In this document: positions 1 through 10,264 of the stretch, in pieces
Layout of the letters: the number at the start of each line of letters is the position of its first letter
How positions within the stretch are numbered: the stretch's first letter is position 1
Source: Boesenbergia rotunda
Lineage: Eukaryota > Streptophyta > Magnoliopsida > Zingiberales > Zingiberaceae
Direction of reading: 5' to 3'
Length of the DNA stretch: 64,000 nucleotides
Assembly (NCBI GenBank): GCA_024364735.1
Contig: JAGFNQ010009461.1
Coordinates: 186,001-250,000, forward strand
The notes under the pieces: generated by a model
What the model was told of the DNA's origin: nothing
The model's input: the letters and a program-made list of their open reading frames with translations, nothing else
Databases searched by the model: none
Translations under genes and position numbers: made by a program

Positions 1-761
1 CTATAGTAAGTCATGTTTTGTTCCTTTCACTCGTCTTATACTCACTTATTTCAGGATATGGTCCACGTGTCTTGTCCCTACTAGGATGACTATGTTACAT
101 CTAGCCCAAGTAATACTTCACCTAGCTCAAGCAATACTTCCTCGCCCTGTGGATTTAAATTACAGCTTTTAAATGTATCCAAGAGTCTTGTACTCTTAAC
201 ATGTGATGCTTTAGCCAAAGATTTTGAATAACAATTCTGACAAGTAGTCATAGAGTATATATCTCTTGTGAATCTTCTGTGGGCTATCCAAATATCTTCA
301 AGCACTTCAACTTATACTCAATTATATCCCAGGGCCACATCTCAAAGAGATGTTTGCTTAAGATGCCAAAGTATAAGTCTTCATGACTAAGGTGACTTAA
401 ATATCTCAAATCGAAGGAAACTTGTACTTGTTCTATAGTAAAAGCTTTATTGGCATATTCATATTTATAGAGAACCATATGAAGTCTTATAGCAGGTCAC
501 TCTAATAAACTAGTTACCATAACTAGCATCTACATTTAACTCTTAACATCCCAATGTCTCGAGGAACAACTGCTTGGTTAACCCAAAAAGTATAACATGT
601 GTTAGTCTCACAGAATCAATAATGTCCAAATACATCAATTTGTTGACTGGGAAGATTTCAATATCTTTATAATTACAAATATAGAAATGCACACTAGTTG
701 TATTCCAATCATATGTTCTCTCATACTATGAATCATGTTATGGATATTCAATTTAGGATCC

Positions 762-798
<37 letters not shown>

Positions 799-870
799 AT
801 CTTTATTTATCTAATAAATAGGTACAAATTAATCACAAGACGATTGTCGAAGGACATCTCATAGATATAA
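1..870 (-). mobile_element. Partial LTR, same family as solo LTR H
   Basis: This stretch aligns by eye, in the same orientation, with 45865-46727 (the 5' half of solo LTR H read on the minus strand). Shared blocks include the segment around 55-130, where both copies read CTAGCCCAAGTAA, and the terminal part around 800-870. It is cut by the window start, so its other end is unknown. It includes a TA dinucleotide run at about 767-795. The right boundary is approximate and no target-site duplication could be tested. Confidence 0.6.
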
Positions 871-875
871 TAGGA

Positions 876-1736
876 TCATTACCTCTTCCGCCACTAGCTC
901 GGTCGTCTTCCCCATCTCTGACTCATGGGTTTTTTTTTTGCCTTTCCCTTCAGTTTGTCGGAGAGTGTTTTAGCCTCTACGATTTTCTTGTCTAAATCAG
1001 CCAGAGTCCGTCGCCTCATCTTACTCTCTGATTTTAAGTTTGGCGTCAAATGTATGCAAGTTGGCTTGAAGCCTCTCCATGGATGTTGATTGGGCATCAA
1101 CTTTCTTCTTCTCCTCCTTGAGAACCCTCCCGTCTCGTTGCAATCTCCGCCTACAACCTGTCTACTTCTACATGGGCCTCCTCCAGAGCATAATCGGGTG
1201 GCGCCCAAGCAATTTCTAGCTTCTCCACTCATTTCTCCAAGTCCCAATTTGAGTGGACAAGATCAACCAATGTATGACATACAGTCAAGCCCTCGGTCCA
1301 AAATTGACAAAAAGTTAAGGTATTATAAAAATCTTAATAGTAAGGTTATTCTTGAAAATTTAACCCTTACCCCAGTTAAGTCTTGAGTGAATCCATCGGC
1401 TATGCTGATCGACGCGTTCAAGGCTTGAACCTCTCCATGCCATATTGCTAGGGTTCGACGATCTAGCCCCTCATCCTTTTAACTTGTTGAAGCTCTAGCA
1501 TATTCTGAGGAGAGAGGAGGATCCCTTTGCGTGAGAAATCCCCAAAGGTCGCACTCAGTTTAATGTAAGTCTCGCGTGCACGGACGAACCTAGGTCGATG
1601 GGAGGAGCCTCTGAAATTGGGTCGATTGGGAGAGGCAATGTTGGTAAGACAAAGTGATGTTGGGTAGATGATTGTTAATCAACCGGGGAGATAAAGGTTT
1701 GTCAATCAAAAGCTAGCTTGTAGAAGGGGTCATATG
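876..1736. other. Unassigned, gene-free stretch left of element J
   Basis: Low-complexity and mixed sequence without a convincing gene. The minus strand at 894-1247 stays open for 117 codons and is rich in Arg, Lys and Glu, which could be a decayed coiled-coil segment of a transposon protein, but no family motif was recognised. The rest shows no clear feature. Confidence 0.3.
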
Positions 1737-2575
1737 TGTTGGAGCAATATAGGTGTCTTAGGTTTTGATGTTTGGGCAAAGGTTTAAGTTAGGTTTATTG
1801 TTATATTTGATATGCATTGTGAGTATGCAGGATACAGGTACAACGAGGAAAGGCCAAGTAAGATCTTGTCAAATGAGGAAAGTTAAGGACTGAGGTTGAA
1901 GGAAGCTCCAAAAGCAAGACGTGAAGGATGGAGAAACATCTGAGAGATGCGAAGCTGATGGAGGAAGCTAGAAGGCTAGGTCTAGGTTGGTTGGGTGAGG
2001 ACGAGTGCAGAGAGATTGTACTCGAGGCTAAAACCCTAGGTTTAGGGTCTAGGCAGTCGACTGCTACTGGGAATAGTCGACTGGTAGAGGTCATAGAAAG
2101 ATCAGTCGACTGATCTTCTGTGCAGTCGACTGGTGTCGGCTGAATTTGAACGTTAGGTTGTAACGTTCGAATTCAACAGTTGGCAGTCAACTGGTGTTAG
2201 CACCAGTCGACTGATAATGGTTATTTCAGGAACGAGCCCTATTTAAGAAAGCTCGGTTTAGTTGAGCAAATGTTGATAAAATAAGCTTGGGTAAAGCTTA
2301 TTAATAGTTTACAAGTGCTCAGGAGTTGTTGCAAGTTTATGGTGAGGTTTTTCTATCCACAAGGAGCTACACGAGCTAGCCAGAGGTCTTCCGGGGACTA
2401 ATCCACTGACGGATAGGGATAGTCCACCTTACGGACTGTCGTAGAGTAGGAGCATCATCTCCAAACTACGTAAAGATTTTGTGTTAGCGTTTATTTTTAT
2501 TTGTATTAATTGTATTTTCGCTTACACACGCTAACACGTGTAGGAAGAATTGACACATTGGGGGCAACAAGCTAA
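1737..2575 (+). repeat. 5' LTR of element J (3' end deleted)
   Basis: Starts TGTTGGAGCA and matches 7213-8207. It carries five AGTCGACTG-type palindromic motifs between about 2050 and 2215, plus one decayed copy. A TATTTAAG box at about 2240 is a plausible TATA element, conserved in the 3' LTR at about 7848. Homology to the 3' LTR stops at about 2575, where the usual CCCAACA end is missing. Confidence 0.75.
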
Positions 2576-2599
2576 AAACTAATGTGGGTTGTAGGGATG

Positions 2600-3500
2600 A
2601 AGCCAAGGATAAGAAACATATAATTTACTTTACGTGTGGTGAGCGTGACCATTACCATACAAAATGCCCAAGGAAAGGAGAACACGAGAAGTTAGGGAAT
2701 TTGAAGAAGAAGAAGAAGAAGAGTTCATGTCAAGAGGGAGCTTAAAAGGTAAAATAGAAAATAATCCCTTATTTAAAATTTAATCCAATTTATAATTCTT
2801 ATATGTTTGTTAGAAATAATGTAGATTATTTACCCAAACATAATCATGGATTTAGGTATAATGATAGGAATAAGGTTAACAAGGTAGATATCTCTAGGAA
2901 ATCATTACCCAATGCTAGACCCAATAAGATCTAAACTACTATGCCTAAGGAGAGGAAAGTAGTAAATGATCAAGGGATTAATCTCTAGAAGGGGAGACAT
3001 ATGCCTAGGAAGGTAGGTAGGTCTAGGAATGTCCAAAACGGATATGTTGACTCTAGGATTAGAACCCTAGAATTGGAAAATCAAGTCTTGAAGGCATAGC
3101 TTGAGGAAATGGAGAGAGCCCTAGATAGGTTCATTATTGGACCTAGGGGACTTGACATGTGTTTAGGTCGTCATAAATTCAAAAATGTCAAATTAAGTAC
3201 ATCCAAGGCCAATAAAAAGAAATATGTTAGGGTAACATATAATTATGGCAAGATGGAAATCCAAAAATGACAAGAATAAGTCATTTAATGTTAAGGAAAA
3301 GAAGAATTTATTCAAAGACAAGGTGTCCAAGGTTAATGAAGTTAAGTTTGTAAGTCATGAATCACCAGAGGTACACCGGTGTGACCTAGTAACTGTGGAT
3401 GAATCTCTAAGAAGGTGGCTAAGGTTAAGAGCTCATGGGGGAGCTCTAAAAGTCAAATTGGGCCCCATGGTAAATGGATCTCATTAGGATATCTCCCAGA
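2600..3500 (+). pseudogene. Decayed Copia gag (zinc-knuckle remnant)
   Basis: At about 2620-2680 the plus strand reads FTCGERDHYHTKCP, resembling a retroviral CCHC knuckle (CX2CX4HX4C) whose first cysteine has been replaced. It is followed by a lysine-rich run and a stop. A further open stretch at 3245-3487 (80 codons, many Lys/Glu) probably continues the decayed gag-pol region. Stops and frame breaks make it non-functional. It would have encoded the nucleocapsid part of Gag. Confidence 0.5.
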
Positions 3501-4024
3501 AGTCTAAATAGAACATGGAATGTGTCAACGGATTTGGAGATGGATTTGAGTCTCAATCCTTAGATTTTGACATATATGGGTTGAGTTTCATGCATGAAAA
3601 CATGACATTAGGGTCATATTGCATGAAAATTGGTCTTTAATGTATATATGTCATATAAACCAATGTCAGGGATGCATTATTGTTTGATGTGAGCAGATAC
3701 ATCAAGAGGAGGCCAAAATTAAGACTTTAGGTCAAGGTTTAATTGAATCATTTAGATAGTTTTGAGTCTTGTATTAATCTTGGGAATGGTGATAGATACA
3801 TTTTTAAATATATTTTTTTCAAGTAGACACGGTTACCATAAACCTCTCTACAAAATTTGAGAATTTTTGAAATTTCTGATGCATTTCTGAAATTGGGTTC
3901 AGAATGCAGAAATAGGTTAATATCAAGGTATCAGTCGACAGGTTCAGGGGGCAGTCGACTAATAAATATCTCAGTCGACTGATACAAGCTAAAATTGTAA
4001 CGCCCCAAAATTTTCCCATATAAA

Positions 4025-4250
4025 ATGTTATGAAATATCATGAAATTCATGAAATATTATTATGGATATTAGGAAATATTATGAATTCATGAATATGAAA
4101 TATTATGAATTCATGAAATATTATTAATATTATGAAATGATATGAATTCATGAAATATTATTAATATTATGAATTCATGAAATATTATTAGTATTATGAA
4201 ATAATATGAATTCATGAAATATTATTAATATTATGAAATTTCATGATGGG
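4025..4250 (+). repeat. AT-rich direct repeats in solo LTR K
   Basis: Repeated ATGAATTCATGAAATATTAT-type units with small variations. ATGAATTCAT is itself a palindrome, so the array is also rich in short inverted repeats. Confidence 0.8.
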
Positions 4251-4799
4251 TTTGGCTTAGTGGGCTTTGATATGGATTAGTGCAAAATGTGATAAAAGGA
4301 GGAAGCAAGGATTAAACCTTGAACCTCCTAGTTGCACTCACCATGTCATAACCAATGAACCAAGCAATGTTTCTTGTAGAGAGAATAAGAAACATTCTGG
4401 TTAAATCGAGGGAAGCGAAGAGACATGTCTTTTCATGATAAGAGTATAAATAAGAGAGGGGGAAAGGAAGTTACACTTCCTCTTCTTCTTCCCCACTTCA
4501 CTTTTCGAAAATCAAGAGCCCTCTCTCCCTTTCCATTTTCGAAAAACACCACCCTAGGGTTCTAACCCTAGGGAATTGGAAGGAAGAGGACCCATTGAAG
4601 GTTCTTGCCCTCTACTAGGGCCAAGGTTGCTAGAGAAGGCTAACAAGGGAAACTCTCATCTTCTTCTTCTTCAAGGGTACCCTAAGGAGTAAGAGAAGGG
4701 AAATTCAAGCGAAAGGATGTAAGTATCCCCTCGCCTGCAGTGTAATTGTTATGCATGATTCTTGTTGTTTTCTTGTACAAAAGAATTAGGGTTTTCCCT

Positions 4800-5560
4800 T
4801 TGTAAGTTTCGGCCACCTCCTTTAGGAGAGGCCTTGGTTACTCTTTAATACATGAGAAGATCCTTTGAGACTTAGGGTATATAGGTATGTTGATTTTCTT
4901 TATGATGTTGTGAACAAAAACTAGGGTTCTACCCTTATGTGACTTTCGGCCAAAGCATGAAGCAAAGAGGGTTTTAAGGTTGTATGATTCCTATGATATA
5001 TCCATGCTTAGTAGTGTAGACAAAATGCTTGTATAAATGTTGGTGTGAAGATTTGATTTCAAGAAACCTAGTTTCCCTTACCCTTGAGTTTCGGCCAACC
5101 CTAGAGGGATTAGAGATTAGGGTTGCATAATTATCTTATGATGAAATCTATGTTTAATAAGTGGCATGATAGGTATGTGAGATGTTTGTGTAAATACTTG
5201 TATGAATGTTGATTCCAAAAACCCTAATTTCCCCTACCCTACACCATTCGGCCAACTCCCTAAGGTTAGGGTTTGTGAAGGTTAAACTACCCTAGGAGAT
5301 ATGCTTATGTTTGGGAATAATGATATGTATATGCATGTGATGTTTAAGGGAATGTTTGATAGGAAAACTTAACCTTTCCCCTAGCATGTGATATTCGGCC
5401 AAGCATAGAACATTAGGTTTGTGAAGCTTGATTACCCCATGATGTATGCTATGCTTAGAATGATATATGATGGATATAGATATGATACTTGTATGTGATG
5501 TTTGATGTCAAAAACCTAAGCTATCTCTACTTTGACTTTCGGCCAAGACCTTAGGTTTAG
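4800..5560 (+). repeat. Six diverged units with the TTCGGCCA motif
   Basis: The core (T)TTCGGCCA recurs six times (about 4807, 4945, 5089, 5247, 5393, 5537), roughly every 140-150 bases. Each is preceded by CCTA-rich sequence and followed by an AGGGTT-type segment. It looks like an old tandem repeat inside the LTR. Confidence 0.65.
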
Positions 5561-5944
5561 GGTTAAGAAGAACTCGATTAACTCATGAAGTATGCTACCA
5601 CTTTCTATGACAGGAATATGATTTATGTGACCAATCTTGTCATATATAAGTTTGTGTAAGTGGTTGAAATATGACATATGTATGAGCATGTTTATATAGC
5701 CCACGTGGCATCCTTTATGAATTGCATGTGATGTGTATGATAAAACGCTTGAAAGGATACTCCACTAAGTATGGGATCAAGAGCACCCCTTATGTTGTGT
5801 GGTGTGTCCCTACGGGATCATGAACACCCTTGAAGAGTGGTGTGTCCCATAAGAGTGGATTTGGAGTATTCCTTAGCATATATGTAAAAGCATGTAAAGT
5901 ATTTTACTTTATGAATGGGCTTGTACCGGACCGAAGTATGGGTC

Positions 5945-6085
5945 CAAGGGATGGGCACCTTAAGAACGCCCCGGTTCTGGACTACCGACTATGCTGTCCA
6001 CGGTTCTGGCACTACCGTAGCTGTGCAACAGGAATGGGCACCTTAAGAACGCCCCGGTTCTGGGACTACCGACTATGCTGTCCTT
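5945..6085 (+). repeat. Short tandem duplication in solo LTR K
   Basis: The segment GGGCACCTTAAGAACGCCCC followed by a GGTTCTGG/ACTACCGACTATGCTGTCC tract occurs twice, starting at about 5954 and 6035. Confidence 0.75.
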
Positions 6086-7029
6086 ACCCTAGTAGGTCGG
6101 GGCTCGCTACCTCGTATCTACTTAGGGATGCGCGCTTATGATGTATGTATGTGGTACAAGCCGGGGACCCCCAATGATGATACGATGATTTTTAAGTATT
6201 TAAAAGTATGATTTTAAAAGTTAAGCATCCTTATGTATATGCATTCCATACTTTATACTGCTTGCTTAGAAACTTTGATGTTTAGTATGCTATGATGAAC
6301 TCATGCTTATGATTTATGATGTGTACATGTTGTATGCTTTCATATGGATTTTGCGAGTAGGACAGGATCCTTACTAAGCATTTGTGCTTACTAGTTTATG
6401 TGTTGTCTTATGCTGCAGATAAAGGTAATAGACACTTAAACTAGAGGAAGAGGCAGGTGGGCTGAAGATGTGTGGGGTGGTGGCTCGGGAAAGAAAGATT
6501 CCCATATCTACATTACTATGCCTATGTTTCCTTTAATAATAAATGCTAGTGATTAGAGTTGGTACTTTTAAATATTAGTGATCACTCTTATATGTTTGAG
6601 TTGAATTACTTGTGAACTTAAGATGCATAGAAACCTAGGACTATGCTCCAAAGAAATAAAATGTTCTAAACATTAAAGCATGATATCTGACTGGCATGCA
6701 CTGACTAATAGGCTTAGCACTTATGTTTTTCTTTTATGATTAAAATTATATGAATGAGTAGTACGTAACCCCGCCCCGAGAGTAGATATAAGGGCGGGCG
6801 TTACAAAAATTATTTTCAGCAAAGTCGAAAAGTGTCCAAATAAGTGTAAACTTGTATATAATCTTATGAGGGTTAAAACATAATGTTTATAGTTATTAGA
6901 AGTTAAAGAATCCAATAATTGAGACATTGTTGGAGCTCTTTTTGATGTGTGTCAAAGGGGAAAATTGTTGGGTTTATGTGGAAAACTAACACACCTTTGT
7001 AAGAAATCAAAATTCTAGGGGGAGCTTAG

Positions 7030-7212
7030 GTGAAGGGGGAGCAATGTTGCTTATCTGTTGGCAAAGAAGGAGAAGTACCTTTGCAAGGAAATTCAAGTTC
7101 AAGGGGAGCTTAAGTGAAGGGGGAGCTTAAGGTTAGGTTTCTTGATTTATGCATGTTCATTGTATTATTTCCCTAACTTAAACGGGTTGCCAAACATCAA
7201 AAGGGGGGAGAT
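7030..7212 (+). other. Multiple polypurine tracts of element J
   Basis: GGGGGAGC-type tracts recur before the 3' LTR (about 7018, 7037, 7100, 7118), and AAAGGGGGGAGAT lies directly against the LTR start. Repeated polypurine tracts are described for Sireviruses. Only the last would be expected to prime plus-strand synthesis. Confidence 0.6.
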
Positions 7213-8207
7213 TATTGGAGCAATCTAGGTGTCTTAGGTTTTGATGTTTAGGCAAATATTTAAGTTAGATTTATTGTTATATTTGATATGCATTGTGAGT
7301 ATATAGGATACAAGTACAACGAGGAAAGGCCAAGTATGATCTTAGCACATGGGTAAAGTCAAGGACTATGACTGAAGGAAACTCCAAAAGGCAAGACGTG
7401 AACGATGGAGAAACATCGAGGGATGCGAGGCTGATAGAGGAGGATAGTAGGCTAAGTCTTGGCAAAGGAAGATCCGACAACAAGGACCGAGGTTGAAGGA
7501 AGATCCAGAAGGCAAGTCGTGAAGGATGAAGAGATATCCGAGGGATGCGAGACTGATGAAGGAGGTTAGAAGGCTAGGTCTAGGTTGGTCGGGCGAGGAC
7601 GAGAGAAGAGAGATTGTACTCGGGGCTAAAACCCTAGATTTAGGGTTTAGGCAGTCGACTGCTACTGGGAGTAGTCGACTGGTAGAGGTCACAGAAAGAT
7701 CAAGTCGACTGATCTTCTGTGTAGTCGACTAGTGTCGGCTGAATTCAAACGTTGGGCTGTAACGTTCGAGTTCAATAGCTGGCAGTCGATTGGTGTTGGC
7801 ACTGGTCGACTGTTAATGGTTATTTCAGGAACAAGCTCTATTTAAGAGAGCTCGATTTGACTGAGCAAAGGTTGACGAAATAAGCTTGGGTAAAGCTTAT
7901 TATTAGTCTACAAGTGCTCAGGAGCTGTTGCGAGTTTGTGGCGATGTTTCTCCGCCCACAAGGAGCTACGCGAGCTAGCTAGAGGTCTTCCAGGGACTAA
8001 TCCACCGACAGATAAGGATCGTCCATCTTACGGACAGTCATGGAGTAGGAGCGTCATCTCCGAACCACGTAAAGATTTTTTGTTAATGTTTGATTTTATT
8101 TGTGTTAATTGTATTTCCGCTTGCGCACGCTAACACATGTAGGAAGAATCGACACATTGGGGGCAACAAGCTATTCACCCCCGCTAGTCGGTGCATCGAT
8201 CCCAACA
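7213..8207 (+). repeat. 3' LTR of element J
   Basis: Matches the 5' LTR but starts TATTGGAGCA instead of TGTTGGAGCA and keeps the complete end GATCCCAACA. It is longer because of an internal duplication at about 7400-7560, where the segment containing GGATGCGAG is present twice. It carries the same AGTCGACTG array at about 7650-7815, slightly more decayed. Confidence 0.8.
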
Positions 8208-8509
8208 GTCTGGGTGCAGACTCAGTTCACTCAACTATGTTCCCTCCTGTACGGATGTTTGAGGTTCCCCTCGGACAGATGGAGGATGCTATGAAGCTAC
8301 AATCGAGGGAGTTTGAGTGGCAAAGGTTGTCGGTCGACATCTCTTATAGGGGAGTCTTAGAGGTTCTTCGGATTCAAGAGACTCTGTAGATATTTGCACG
8401 AGCACCATGGAGGGTCGGGACGACATTCCTCTCATAATGGCTGTAACATCACTACCTGCCGCTCCGCTAGTTGTCGCTTCACTAGCAATGATCTTGTCTA
8501 ATAAGTCAG
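8208..8509 (+). other. Unassigned stretch after element J
   Basis: Contains an open run on the plus strand (about 8240-8386) reading FEVPLGQMEDAMKLQ and ending in a stop. It may be a scrap of a transposon coding region, but no family motif was recognised. Confidence 0.25.
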
Positions 8510-10258
8510 TTGGTTGAGTGTCGCGTTTCTCCAGCTCAACTTTATCAAGTTTTAGGAGATGGTTCGTAGAGGCTTTCTACATTGTCCAAGCTATAAAAAG
8601 AAGAGAGGATCTCAGTTAGCTATCATGTAGGCTTAAGGTATCATTTCTCACCGAAAGTGAATTGTAACCCAACTTCGATCGGACTCAAACAAAAAATGTA
8701 AAGAAGGCCCTCTGGAGCAACTTGTTGATGTCAAACTTGAGACCAAACAAGGTTTCAATAGCTGATACAAAGGTAGGCTCTGAACGATGATCGCCTAACT
8801 CGGGAGCTTGGGGCAAATTCATCTGCCAACTGGTTGACCATAATGTTGGAGGAACTGGTCGGATATAAAGATAATGGGAGTTTCACTCATTATTGGAGGA
8901 GCACATCTCATCGAAAAAGACACACTTTGGTCGGGCTTGAAAAATGGAAAACCCCTGCTTCCGTTTTCTCTGGAAGTAGAAATAGTGAAAGACCCAGGGT
9001 GAGAGGAATGTGGTGTAATCGAAAAAGAATAACTACCCCCACATAGCAATCGAATGGAATTTGGTGCTAATTGGTGAAGGGGGATGTGAAAATAACGATA
9101 AATTTTTTAGAAGAAACTGGGAAGTGGAAATCAAAGGCCTCTAAGAAATTGGTATTTGAAAAAGACAATGAATTCTGGTGGAGAGAGATGAGGTCAATCA
9201 AGAGCATTAGAAATAATTATCTGATGATCCTTAGAGACCTTAAAAGTCAACCTAATCCGATCTATGTCTTTATCATTGAGGTTTGAGATGGCAGAGGTGT
9301 ACCATAGTGTAGGCACGTTTCAGACATTATGCGAAAAGAAGAGGGGATTGGAGAAAACAAAAACATAAAAAATAGAAGAAAGAAAGGTGAAGAACTTACA
9401 GAAAGGATGTGAAAGAGAACCTTAAGAAAAATCGATGAAGTCACAATCATAAGGTGTTGGTAGAGGAAGAAGAACACATTCATGTTTTTCTTAGCATTTA
9501 ACCCCTATAAACCCTAAAGCTCTTGAATATCAGTCGTACAGGCTACTCCAAAAGGGTGGGCTAACCATCACAACCGTCTGATCAAAAACCCAAATCACAT
9601 AATCCCAACAGCGGTCAGTTGCCTCGAATAAACAAATCTCGAAATGGTTAAGTCACATGACAGTAGTATATAAGCCAACATTTGTGATGGATGAGACAGA
9701 ATTAATCATCGGGCAGACACCATCACTTTCCGCACATTTATGATGTCAAACGTGCTTATTTTCGAGATACAAGATTGTACCAAATGACAAGTTTATCATG
9801 AAGGCAGCAAACCTATTAAGTTGGCCAATTGGCGAACTAGGCCTTATTCGGGTCTAGTCAGTCGAATTGAGCCTCCTTGGACTAAATTTGAAGAGGAGAC
9901 TTGTGATACAGTAGATATAGGTAGCTTAAACATAGGATCCAAAAGTCAATCTTTTGGTCAACGACTTATCATGGCGATCAAAGCCTAGGGTATGTCAACC
10001 TAAGCGACCTACTTAGTGGGCCATTCGAAGTTATCTACTGACTAAATAACCCTGATCGAACACTCCAAGGGTTCAGCTCCCTAATCGAATACTCTCAAAG
10101 CTCTGCTCCCTTACATTATCTACCAATCGGATAACCTCGATCTGGCACTCCAAGGGCTCATCTCCCTGATCAAATACTCTAATGCTCTGCTCCCTTACAT
10201 TATCTACTGATCAGATAAATCTGATCAGATATTCCAAGAGGCCAGCTCCCCTAACGGG
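8510..10258. repeat. Tandem duplication, copy A (about 1.75 kb)
   Basis: Aligns along its whole length with 10265-13245 once solo LTR L is removed. Anchor blocks include CTTTATCAAGTTTTAGGAG at about 8540 and 10302, and the TCAATCTTTTGGT block at about 9950 and 12948. Its last 200 bases hold about 85-base sub-repeats of the form GAACACTCCAAGGG...CTCCC. No coding frame of note. It may derive from an LTR-type element, but no termini were found. Confidence 0.75.
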
Positions 10259-10264
10259 AGCCGA

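Larger units (their letters stand above)
3996..6805 (+). mobile_element. Solo LTR K (Tekay/Del-like Gypsy) inside element J
   Basis: Begins TGTAACGCCCC and ends GGGCGTTACA, the terminal form common in Tekay/Del-type Gypsy LTRs. It is flanked by a perfect 5-base duplication, AAAAT (3991-3995 and 6806-6810). No internal domain remains, so this is a solo LTR left by LTR-LTR recombination. It contains AT-rich direct repeats at 4025-4250, about six diverged repeats with TTCGGCCA at 4800-5550, and a duplicated segment at 5950-6085. Confidence 0.85.
1737..8207 (+). mobile_element. Element J: damaged Sirevirus-like Copia retrotransposon
   Basis: Two direct LTRs (1737-2575 and 7213-8207) bound an internal region of about 1.8 kb once the nested solo LTR K is removed. 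A zinc-knuckle remnant and several purine-rich GGGGGAGC/T tracts near the 3' LTR fit the Sirevirus branch of Copia, where multiple polypurine tracts are known. The 5' LTR lost about its last 33 bases, and the primer-binding site and start of gag are gone: 5' LTR sequence ends at CAAGCT and runs straight into mid-gag sequence. No pol remains. The 5-base flanks (ATATG and GTCTG) do not match, so a target-site duplication is not supported. The element is certainly inactive. Confidence 0.75.

Noticed and set aside
1737..8207. A target-site duplication for element J
   Set aside because: ATATG and GTCTG agree at only three of five positions, and the 5' LTR start and 3' end are both altered; not claimed.
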